A stretch of 20,134 bases of DNA from an uncultured Pelagibacteraceae bacterium (GTDB lineage: Bacteria > Pseudomonadota > Alphaproteobacteria > Pelagibacterales > Pelagibacteraceae): positions 1 to 20,134 of the forward strand of contig CACPIK010000009.1 of assembly GCA_902633885.1 (NCBI GenBank). The letters run 5' to 3'. Shown here in pieces: positions 14,096-20,134 of the stretch (position 1 is its first letter; each line of letters starts with the position of its first letter). Position numbers and translations under genes: made by a program. Below the pieces are notes generated by a model, which saw only the letters and a program-made list of their open reading frames with translations, made no database searches and had not been told where the DNA came from.

Positions 14096-14884
14096 ATGGA
14101 AAAAAATGCTTATTTCATTAAGCTTGAAAAAAAATTTTTAGAACTAGGTATAAAAAAAGGCAGCACAGTTATTGTTTGTTCAGATATTTTAAAACTTTTA
14201 ATACTATTTAAAAAAAAAAAAATGAGTTTTAATCTTGATGATTTTATAAATTCATTAATAAAAACTATAGGTAAAAGTGGTACTTTAATTTTTTATAGCT
14301 TTAATTGGAACTTTTTTGAAGGTAAAGTGTTTGATTATAATAAAAGTAAATCTTTTTCAGGGTCCTTAAGTAATGCAGCTTTAAAAAGAAAAGATTTTAA
14401 AAGGTCAAAAAGTCCAGTTTATTCTCTACTTGTTTATGGCAAACATCAAAAGAAAATTTGTAAAATGGAACATTATGATTGCTTCAGCTTAAAATCTCCT
14501 TTTGGTTATTTAATAAAAAGAAATGCTAAATGTTTATTTTTTGATCTCGATTATAAAAATGCTGCCTTTCCTTTTTTTCATGTAGCTGAACAACATGTAA
14601 AAGTTTATTATAGATTTTTTAAAATTTTTTCAGGGAAGGTTATTAATGGAAAAAAAATTAAACAAAAAAGATTAAAAATGTTTGTCAGAAAAAAGAACTA
14701 TAAAATAACTACCATTTATTCAAAATCAACAGATAAATATTTAAAAGGAGCAAAAGCATTAATAAAAGATAAATTTTTTAATATAGATATTTCATTACTT
14801 GATATAAAAAAACTTTATCAAATTACCGTTAAACAGCTTAGAATTGAAGATAGTCTTTTTTTAAGAAGAAAAAGTGATAATTAA
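14096..14884 (+). CDS. AAC(3)-fold N-acyltransferase, surface-glycan type
   Basis: Member of the aminoglycoside N3-acetyltransferase (YokD/AAC(3)) superfamily. Seen: KKGSTVIVCSD (20-30), SGTLIFYSFNW (61-71), the block FSGSLSNAALKRKDFKRSKSP (87-107, here read as two adjoining parts) with RSKSPVYS (103-110), SPFGYL (134-139) and FPFFHVAEQ (158-166) with His162 and Glu165, which correspond to the histidine and glutamate of the acetyltransferase active site. Homologues in polysaccharide clusters acylate amino groups of sugars using acyl-CoA. At 262 residues it is normal in size. It starts 6 nt after the radical SAM/B12 gene and is likely co-transcribed. The protein is strikingly Lys/Phe-rich, more so than its upstream neighbour. 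A 13-A run falls inside it at codons 39-43. Antibiotic resistance should not be inferred from this family membership. Confidence 0.8.
   Translation: MEKNAYFIKLEKKFLELGIKKGSTVIVCSDILKLLILFKKKKMSFNLDDFINSLIKTIGKSGTLIFYSFNWNFFEGKVFDYNKSKSFSGSLSNAALKRKDFKRSKSPVYSLLVYGKHQKKICKMEHYDCFSLKSPFGYLIKRNAKCLFFDLDYKNAAFPFFHVAEQHVKVYYRFFKIFSGKVINGKKIKQKRLKMFVRKKNYKITTIYSKSTDKYLKGAKALIKDKFFNIDISLLDIKKLYQITVKQLRIEDSLFLRRKSDN
14210..14222. repeat. Homopolymeric run of 13 A
   Basis: Thirteen consecutive A bases inside the AAC(3)-like gene encode Lys39-Lys42 and the first base of Met43. Runs of this length are prone to slippage, so the site could act as an on/off switch or be a sequencing indel; the frame as given is intact. 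Confidence 0.8.
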
Positions 14885-14890
14885 AATATC

Positions 14891-15670
14891 CTAATCTTCT
14901 ATCTTATTATAATCAACACCAACATAAGGTATCTTCATCGGTTTATTTGGATCTTTTAAAAATGGTATTCTTATAAGGGGATTAAATCTTTCAGTTATTG
15001 TAATTCTAACAGTTCCTTTTTTTTTTAAAGGATAACCACAGTGTACTAGAGCTGAATGCGCAATTACAGCACAACCTGCTTTAACCTCTAAGTTTACTCT
15101 TTTAAACTTAGAATAAATATTTTTATTTATGTTTGTGTATTTATGAGTCCACTTCTTTTTCCCTGATGGGTCATCTAATTTATGATCAAAATATCCCTTG
15201 TCATGAGATCCTTCAAAAATTGTTAAACCACCCGTGCTTGAGTTTGTGTCCCATAAAGGCATCCAAAACAAAAGACAATCTCTAGCAAACTGATTAGTTT
15301 CTTGATGTGGAAGTAACAATTTATCATTATCATCGTCGTGAACATGAATTGCCGCTCTTCCAGAAAATAAAGTTTTAGTTTTGAAATAATTTTTTACAAA
15401 ACTTATCAATTGTGGAGTATGAATTCCTTTTTGCATGTCAATATTATATGGAGCTAAATCGTAAAAATTAGATTTTAACTTTGGGTTAAGTTTTTTTATT
15501 TCATAATACTTTTTCTGAAGATCTTTTTCTTTAGAGTAGCTAATATAATTTAAAATATCTAAAAGTGAATTTTTTATATTATTCAATTTTTTTTTGTCAA
15601 AAAATCCCTTAATTAAAGTATAACCCTTTTTATCAATATCTTGGGTTAATTTTTTTTCATTTAGCATCAT
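14891..15670 (-). CDS. PhyH-family dioxygenase with HxE metal motif
   Basis: Second phytanoyl-CoA dioxygenase-like protein, 259 residues. The core is PHQETNQFARDCLLFWMPLW (121-140), followed by GGLTIFEGSH (147-156) and GCAVIAHSALVHCGYP (199-214), then VRITITERF (221-229). His122 and His210 are the likely iron ligands and Arg222 the 2-oxoglutarate-binding arginine. The acidic ligand is Glu124, not the usual Asp, giving HxE; this is found in some Fe(II)/2OG enzymes, so activity is still expected. It shares little detailed sequence with the PhyH protein at 2153, so the two are probably not recent duplicates. It is convergent with the AAC(3)-like gene (6-nt gap) and divergent from the SpsF-like gene. 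Substrate unknown; ectoine-hydroxylase-like or sugar hydroxylation are both possible. Confidence 0.82.
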   Translation of the reverse strand: MMLNEKKLTQDIDKKGYTLIKGFFDKKKLNNIKNSLLDILNYISYSKEKDLQKKYYEIKKLNPKLKSNFYDLAPYNIDMQKGIHTPQLISFVKNYFKTKTLFSGRAAIHVHDDDNDKLLLPHQETNQFARDCLLFWMPLWDTNSSTGGLTIFEGSHDKGYFDHKLDDPSGKKKWTHKYTNINKNIYSKFKRVNLEVKAGCAVIAHSALVHCGYPLKKKGTVRITITERFNPLIRIPFLKDPNKPMKIPYVGVDYNKIED

Positions 15671-15700
15671 GTTATTTAAAAATCTTTAAAATTATAAAAA

Positions 15701-15732
15701 TTGACATTTTTTTTATTAATTTTCTGTATATA
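15701..15732 (+). promoter_or_regulatory. Possible promoter for the SpsF-wbp operon
   Basis: The 142-bp divergent gap between the dioxygenase (minus) and the SpsF-like gene (plus) holds a perfect TTGACA at 15701-15706 and a TATATA at 15727-15732, but the spacing of 20 is longer than ideal. It is the only plausible plus-strand promoter before the six-gene run at 15813-20134. No hairpin terminator or RNA element was seen in this gap. Confidence 0.3.
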
Positions 15733-15812
15733 GTCAAACTATATTATTAATAAATATCAGGATTTATTTCTATATAATAATGTAGTATTTGATTAATTTC
15801 TAAGATTTTTTT

Positions 15813-16496
15813 ATGCATATAATTATTTATTCAAGAGTCTCTTCTAACAGACTTAGTGAAAAAGCTTTGATTAAATTATCTAATCAAAAGAAATTAATCG
15901 AACAAGTAATTTGCCAAGCTAAACTTATAGTTCCCAAAAAAAAAATAATTTTAGCAACAACAAAGAAAAAAGAAGATTTAAAATTATGTAAAATTGCACA
16001 AAAATATAAAATTAACTATTTTAGAGGAAGCAACAATGACTTAATTAGCAGAACTTTAGATTGTTGTAAAAAGTTTAAAGTAAGTTTTTTTTTTAGATAT
16101 TGTGCCGATAGACCAATTATTGATGTTAAAAAAATAAAAAAATGTATATCAAATTCTAAAAAAATTCGATTTGACTTAATGACAACAAATTATCTTAATA
16201 ATAAAATTGATGAGGGATTTACTATAGAAATTTTCAATGCTACATCATTAAAAAAAATGGCAAGTTATAAATTAAACAATAATGATAAAGAGCATATTGC
16301 TAACTATTTTTATAAAAAAAGAAAAATTTTTGATATAAAAAAAATAAAATTTTCAAAAAAATTTAAAAAAGGATACAAATATACAATAGATACATTCGAT
16401 GATTTATCAAAAATGAATTTTATTCTAAAAAATTACAATCCAAATAATATAAGCTCGGTTGTAGGTTTAAGCGAAAAATATGAAAAACTTAATTAG
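15813..16496 (+). CDS. SpsF/NeuA-like cytidylyltransferase family protein
   Basis: Matches the CMP-sugar synthetase superfamily, closest in appearance to SpsF-type proteins of spore-coat and nonulosonic-acid clusters. The nucleotide-binding N-terminus is IIIYSRVSSNRLSEKAL (3-19), followed by KKIILATTKKKEDLKL (43-58), INYFRGSNNDLISRTLDC (67-84) and FRYCADRPIID (94-104), where Asp99 is placed to bind Mg/nucleotide. The extended C-terminus KKGYKYTIDTFDDL (about 191-204) fits SpsF, in which this segment reads as a conserved Thr-x-Asp. At 227 residues it is slightly shorter than many SpsF proteins (about 240). It may activate a nonulosonic or ketoaldonic acid as a CMP derivative, but no NeuB-type synthase is present in the window. 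The downstream gene starts 17 bases before this one ends. Confidence 0.75.
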   Translation: MHIIIYSRVSSNRLSEKALIKLSNQKKLIEQVICQAKLIVPKKKIILATTKKKEDLKLCKIAQKYKINYFRGSNNDLISRTLDCCKKFKVSFFFRYCADRPIIDVKKIKKCISNSKKIRFDLMTTNYLNNKIDEGFTIEIFNATSLKKMASYKLNNNDKEHIANYFYKKRKIFDIKKIKFSKKFKKGYKYTIDTFDDLSKMNFILKNYNPNNISSVVGLSEKYEKLN

Positions 16497-17817
16497 TGTT
16501 TATATAGTATCGAAAAATTATGGTAAATTTGCTGACCAGGCTATTAAAAGTGTTTTGAGTCAAACTTACAAAAATTGGGAATTATTTTTAGTTAGTGATA
16601 ATTCAAAAGATAACACTACAAAAATTTACAGAAAATATTATTCAAAGAATAAAAAAATTAAAAAAATAATAGTTTATAAAAAAAATACTGGTCTTCAAAA
16701 AATTTCAAATAATATTCTTAAAATATGTAAAGGTGAATTCATCATCAGACTTGATGCTGATGATTGGCTAAATAAAAATGCTTTTTTACTAATGATTTCT
16801 AAAATTACTTCAAAAAAAAATTATGCAGCAGTATATGGTGGTTATTATTATGTAGACTATTCTGGAAAAAAAATTGGAATTGAAGATAATCTAACTAGTA
16901 TTAAAAATTCTAGCTTTCCCCCACATGGAGCATGTACAATGTTTAAATCTAGATCTTTAAAAGAAGTTGGAGGCTATTCAACAAATGTAAAAGCCCAAGA
17001 TGGATGGGATGTATGGTTAAAATTAAAGGATAGGGTTGAGTTTTGTAGTATAGATTTGCCTTTATTTTATTATAGAAAACATGGGAAGTCTGTATCTTCT
17101 AATTATAAAAAAATTATTAAAGAAAGAGGAAAAATTATAGATAGAATAAATTTTAAAAATAAAGGAGATTATAAACTTAAAATACTTGCAGTAGTGCCAG
17201 TAAAAAAGGATTTTTTAGACATTAAAAATGCTCCATATTTAAAACATAAAAACAAAACTTTAATCGAACATACAATAAATTCAATTCGTAAATCAAAAAT
17301 GATATCTGATATTTTGGTTTCTACAAATAATAAAGATATTATTAAATATACAAAAAAAAAATTCTTTAAAATAAAAAATATTGATTATTTCTTAAGGCCA
17401 AAAAAATATGAGAAATCTTTGTTTGAAAATTTAGAAAGCTTATTATTAGATGCTAGTGATTATTTTAAATTAAAGAAAAATTATTTACCAGATATTATTG
17501 TTTTTTTTAACATTCATGTTATTCGCCAGGACACTACACATATAGATAAAGGGTTAAAGATTTTAATAGAACAACAAAAAGATACTGTTTTTTCAGTTGT
17601 AAAGGAAAAAAATCCAATATTTAGCTTTAAAAATGGATTAATGGAAGTTTTAAATAGAGGAAGATTTAATAATCTAGATTTTAATAATGAAACAATATTG
17701 AGGTTTAATAACTCTACAATTGCTTCATGGGACTCGATTATTAGAAATAAAACTGTTTTTGAAGGAAACTTAGGTTTTATAGAAACAACTGAAAAAGATA
17801 TATATAAAATTTTTTAA
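16480..17817 (+). CDS. GT2 glycosyltransferase fused to a degenerate cytidylyltransferase-like domain
   Basis: Two domains in one chain. Residues 4 to about 215 are a family 2 glycosyltransferase: SVYIVSKNYGKFADQAIKSV (6-25), LVSDNSKDNT (37-46), the nucleotide-sugar metal motif LDADDW (91-96), HGACTMFKSR (149-158) and QDGWDVWLKL (173-182) with Asp174 as candidate base. From about residue 233 a CMP-NeuAc-synthetase-like fold begins: LKILAVVPVKKDF (233-245), NKTLIEHTINSIRKS (258-272) and ISDILVSTNNKDIIKYT (275-291). The signature RGGSKGIPRKN loop is replaced by KKDFLDIKNAP, so nucleotidyl transfer may be lost and the domain could be structural or regulatory. It probably adds a sugar to the growing glycan at the inner membrane. 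It overlaps the preceding gene by 17 nt and lies 5 nt before wbpA. Confidence 0.78.
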   Translation: MKNLISVYIVSKNYGKFADQAIKSVLSQTYKNWELFLVSDNSKDNTTKIYRKYYSKNKKIKKIIVYKKNTGLQKISNNILKICKGEFIIRLDADDWLNKNAFLLMISKITSKKNYAAVYGGYYYVDYSGKKIGIEDNLTSIKNSSFPPHGACTMFKSRSLKEVGGYSTNVKAQDGWDVWLKLKDRVEFCSIDLPLFYYRKHGKSVSSNYKKIIKERGKIIDRINFKNKGDYKLKILAVVPVKKDFLDIKNAPYLKHKNKTLIEHTINSIRKSKMISDILVSTNNKDIIKYTKKKFFKIKNIDYFLRPKKYEKSLFENLESLLLDASDYFKLKKNYLPDIIVFFNIHVIRQDTTHIDKGLKILIEQQKDTVFSVVKEKNPIFSFKNGLMEVLNRGRFNNLDFNNETILRFNNSTIASWDSIIRNKTVFEGNLGFIETTEKDIYKIF

Positions 17818-17822
17818 TTCAT

Positions 17823-19112
17823 ATGATTAAGAAACTCTTAAACAAAATTAAAAATAAAAAAATAAAAATAGGCATAGTTGGACTTGGATATGTTGGTTTG
17901 CCGTTAGCAAGCGGTTTTTTAGAAAAAGGAATAATGACTTATGGATTTGACAAGGATAAAAAAAAAATAAATTTTTTAAAAAAAGGAAAAAGTTATATAA
18001 ATTATTTTAGTAGTAAAAAAATTCAAAGCATGGTTAAAAAAGGCCTTTTTCCTACAAGAGATTTTTCATATATTTCTAATGTTGATGTTATAATTCTTTG
18101 TTTACCAACTCCCATAAAAAAAAATAAATCACCTGAAATGAAGTATATCAATAACTCTATAAAATCAATTCTTCCATTTTTAAAAAAAAACCAAACTTTA
18201 TGTTTGGAAAGCACAACATACCCAGGCACATGTGAAGAAATTATTTTACCGATGTTAAAAAAAAAATTTAATGTAGGAAAAGAATTTTTTTTAGTTTATT
18301 CTCCTGAAAGAGAAGACCCTGGTAATGAAAAATTTTCTCTACAAAAAATACCTAAAGTTCTAGGTGGATATTCTCAAAATTGTGGAAAAATTGGAGCCGA
18401 GATTTATAAATTAATAGGCGTAGAGATTGTAAAAGTTAAAAATCTAAGAACTGCAGAATTCACAAAACTTTTAGAAAATATTTACCGGTCAGTAAATATT
18501 GGATTAATAAATGAAATGAAAAATATAACTGAAAAATTGGGAATAAATATATATGACGCAATAGATGCTGCCAGTACAAAACCATTTGGCTTTCAAACAT
18601 TTTATCCCGGACCTGGTTACGGTGGACATTGTATTCCAATAGATCCCTTCATATTAGCTTGGAAAGCAAAAAAATCAGGAGCAGATGCAAAATTTATTAA
18701 TTTATCAGGCTTAATAAATGAAAAAATGCCAAAAATTATTGCTGATAAAGTTTTTAATTATTCAAAAAAAATTAAAAATAAGAAAATATTTATTGTTGGT
18801 GTAAGTTATAAAAAAAATGTTGATGATATGAGAGAGTCGCCTTCTTTAAAGATAATGGAGTTATTGAAAAAAAAGAATCTTAAGATTGAATATCACGATC
18901 CATATATAAATAAAATTCCTCCTTTAAGAAATTATAAAATAAATAAAATTAGTAAAAAATTAACAAAAAAAAATTTAAAGAATAAAATAATTTTATTAGT
19001 TACAGATCATGATAAATTAAATTATCAATTTTTAAAGAAGAATTCAGAAGTTATTTTTGATTGTAGAGGCAGATATAAAAATAGTTTTGACAAAAAAATT
19101 ATTCAAGTATGA
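17823..19112 (+). CDS. wbpA: UDP-N-acetyl-D-glucosamine 6-dehydrogenase (WbpA type)
   Basis: Oxidises UDP-GlcNAc twice at C6 to UDP-GlcNAc-uronic acid with NAD+, the entry step to diacetamido-uronic acids of B-band O-antigens. GIVGLGYVGLP (17-27) is the NAD-binding motif; AEFTKLLENIYRSVNI (211-226) carries Lys215 and Asn219; YPGPGYGGHCIPIDPF (261-276) carries the catalytic thiol Cys270; VSYKKNVDDMRESPS (about 325-339) is the C-terminal UDP-binding domain signature. GGHCIPIDPF together with the following wbpB and wbpD genes favours WbpA over a UDP-glucose or UDP-ManNAc dehydrogenase. At 429 residues it is full length. The start ATG at 17823 is 5 nt after the previous stop, and the stop overlaps the next start as ATGA. 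Confidence 0.9.
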   Translation: MIKKLLNKIKNKKIKIGIVGLGYVGLPLASGFLEKGIMTYGFDKDKKKINFLKKGKSYINYFSSKKIQSMVKKGLFPTRDFSYISNVDVIILCLPTPIKKNKSPEMKYINNSIKSILPFLKKNQTLCLESTTYPGTCEEIILPMLKKKFNVGKEFFLVYSPEREDPGNEKFSLQKIPKVLGGYSQNCGKIGAEIYKLIGVEIVKVKNLRTAEFTKLLENIYRSVNIGLINEMKNITEKLGINIYDAIDAASTKPFGFQTFYPGPGYGGHCIPIDPFILAWKAKKSGADAKFINLSGLINEKMPKIIADKVFNYSKKIKNKKIFIVGVSYKKNVDDMRESPSLKIMELLKKKNLKIEYHDPYINKIPPLRNYKINKISKKLTKKNLKNKIILLVTDHDKLNYQFLKKNSEVIFDCRGRYKNSFDKKIIQV

Positions 19113-19999
19113 AAAATTTTGTAATTATAGGAGCATCAGGATTTATAGCACCTAAGCATTTTGAGGCTATAAAGAAGACAAATAATAAACTTGTTGCCGC
19201 TTATGATATTAGTGAAACTGCAGGTAAAATAGATAGTTATTTTAAAAATTGTAAATATTTTTTTAATTTTCAGAAATTTAAAAAATATTTACAATCCACG
19301 AAAAAGAAGACAAAAATTGATTATTTGGTTATTTGCACACCCAATTATTTACATTTTAAATATATACAATTTGGTCTGAAAAATAAATTAAATGTAATTT
19401 GCGAAAAACCATTAGTGCTGAATCATAAACAATTATTGAAAATAGCAAACTTAGAAAAAAAATATAAAAAAGATGTAAATTGTATTATGCAACTTCGTCT
19501 TAATGATAAATTAATAAAATTAAAAAATAAAATTCATAATACAATTAAAAAAAACCCTAACAAGTTGTTTGATGTAAAAATAAATTATATAACCTTTAGA
19601 GGAGATTGGTTTTTAAAATCATGGAAAGGAGATACTTTCAAATCAGGAGGGTTGACAACTAATATTGGTATACATTTGTTTGACTTATTATGCTGGTTTT
19701 TTGGAAAATACGAAAACTTTAAAGTAAATTTATCAAACGCAAAAGAAAATAAGGGATTTTTATATTTCAAAAATGCAAGAGTTGAGTGGTTGATATCAAT
19801 ATCATCTAAGTATTTAAAAAATCTAAAAAAAGGAAATTATGCCAAAAGAGAACTTATACTTGATAATAAAAGAATTGAACTTTCAGATAATTTTAATAAC
19901 CTTCATATAAAAAGTTATAGCGAAATTTTAAAAAGAAAAGGCTTTGGTACTTCTGTGGTATCAAATAGTATAAGTTTAACTGAAAAATTGAGAAAATAG
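19109..19999 (+). CDS. wbpB: UDP-GlcNAcA 3-dehydrogenase (WbpB/WlbA, Gfo/Idh/MocA family)
   Basis: Oxidises C3 of UDP-GlcNAc-uronic acid to the 3-keto form that a WbpE-type aminotransferase then converts to the 3-amino sugar. IIGASGFIAPKH (6-17) is the NAD-binding loop as in WbpB, VICTPNYLH (74-82) and VICEKPLVLN (96-105) hold the conserved Lys100, and FRGDWFLKSWKGDTFKSGG (163-181) followed by TNIGIHLFD (184-192) with His189 is close to what I recall of WbpB/WlbA, including the SWKGD stretch. 296 residues is slightly shorter than WbpB (about 316). Translation is coupled to wbpA by a 4-nt overlap. The presence of WbpA and WbpD on either side makes the assignment firm. Confidence 0.9.
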   Translation: MKNFVIIGASGFIAPKHFEAIKKTNNKLVAAYDISETAGKIDSYFKNCKYFFNFQKFKKYLQSTKKKTKIDYLVICTPNYLHFKYIQFGLKNKLNVICEKPLVLNHKQLLKIANLEKKYKKDVNCIMQLRLNDKLIKLKNKIHNTIKKNPNKLFDVKINYITFRGDWFLKSWKGDTFKSGGLTTNIGIHLFDLLCWFFGKYENFKVNLSNAKENKGFLYFKNARVEWLISISSKYLKNLKKGNYAKRELILDNKRIELSDNFNNLHIKSYSEILKRKGFGTSVVSNSISLTEKLRK

Positions 20000-20002
20000 A
20001 TT

Positions 20003-20134
20003 ATGAAAGAAAATTTTTTTATCCACGAAACTTCAATAATTGATAAAAAAGTAAAAATTGGTAAAAAAACAAAGATTTGGCATTGGTGTCATATTTCTAA
20101 AAACTCAATTATAGGAAAAAATTGTACTTTAGGT
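20003..20134 (+). CDS. wbpD: WbpD-like UDP-3-amino sugar N-acetyltransferase, N-terminal fragment (cut by window end)
   Basis: The frame is open from the ATG at 20003 to the last base, giving 44 residues: FIHETSIIDKKVKIGKKTKI then WHWCHISKNSIIGKNCTLG. The hexapeptide rhythm of isoleucine/valine followed by Gly-Lys (VKIGKKT, SIIGKNC) is that of left-handed beta-helix acyltransferases, and the IW-H-x-x-H-I order matches WbpD N-termini. WbpD acetylates the 3-amino group of UDP-2-acetamido-3-amino-2,3-dideoxy-glucuronic acid. The start is 3 nt after the wbpB stop. The gene continues past the window, where a WbpE aminotransferase and possibly a WbpI epimerase would be expected. Confidence 0.82.
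   Translation, partial: MKENFFIHETSIIDKKVKIGKKTKIWHWCHISKNSIIGKNCTLG

Noticed and set aside
14096..14884. Aminoglycoside resistance gene
   Set aside because: Family fold only; context and sequence suggest sugar acylation.
1..20134. CRISPR arrays, insertion sequences, integrase, attachment sites, tRNA or rRNA genes
   Set aside because: No regularly spaced repeats, terminal inverted repeats, transposase motifs or cloverleaf-like sequences were seen on reading both strands; a tRNAscan/Infernal and ISfinder search would settle it.

Overview
The window is a gene-dense, very AT-rich stretch (roughly a quarter G+C by eye) from a Gram-negative bacterium. The outer-membrane TonB-dependent receptor, the lysine/asparagine/isoleucine-rich proteins, the tiny intergenic gaps and the weak Shine-Dalgarno sequences suggest a streamlined marine lineage of the SAR11/HIMB59/SAR86 type. 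I cannot fix the lineage from this window: there is no rRNA, tRNA or housekeeping marker. Most genes belong to a surface-polysaccharide (O-antigen or capsule type) accessory cluster.

Layout. (1) 1-3052, plus strand: 3' end of a LuxC-type acyl-CoA reductase, a PseB/FlaA1-type UDP-GlcNAc 4,6-dehydratase, a FabZ-like hot-dog dehydratase and a PhyH-type 2OG-Fe(II) dioxygenase. (2) 3034-3819, minus: a class I methyltransferase overlapping the dioxygenase tail to tail. (3) 3950-9727, plus: radical SAM enzyme with a short SPASM/twitch-like tail, GNAT-like protein, FabG-like SDR, two-subunit transketolase, acyl carrier protein and a DUF4910 aminopeptidase-like protein. From the GNAT gene to the ACP gene the spacing is 7 nt or less, or overlapping, so this is probably one transcript. 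(4) 9739-12367, minus: a vitamin B12 uptake unit made of a promoter, cobalamin riboswitch, BtuB-like receptor and DUF6580 membrane protein. (5) 12422-14884, plus, divergent from btuB: a radical SAM/cobalamin-binding protein with its domains in swapped order, then an AAC(3)-fold acyltransferase. (6) 14891-15670, minus: a second PhyH-type dioxygenase. (7) 15813-20134, plus: SpsF-like cytidylyltransferase, a GT2 glycosyltransferase fused to a degenerate cytidylyltransferase domain, then wbpA-wbpB-wbpD (the last cut by the window end) for a UDP-diacetamido-uronic acid sugar.

How the parts work together. WbpA/WbpB/WbpD point to UDP-GlcNAc oxidised to the uronic acid, then oxidised at C3 for amination and N-acetylation. 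PseB starts a separate 4-keto-6-deoxy-amino-sugar branch whose later steps are outside the window. The centre holds an odd set: FabG-like SDR, FabZ-like dehydratase, ACP and LuxC reductase with no ketosynthase, but with a split transketolase directly abutting the ACP. My inference is a dedicated pathway that builds or transfers a small carbon unit on an ACP or a keto-sugar as a glycan decoration. The B12 uptake unit lies divergent to a putative B12-dependent radical SAM enzyme, which suggests import and use of the cofactor are linked.

The two points most worth following are the apparent circular permutation of the B12/radical SAM protein and the split transketolase-ACP set. No CRISPR array, transposase, integrase, tRNA or rRNA was seen, and no intergenic stretch exceeds 300 bases.
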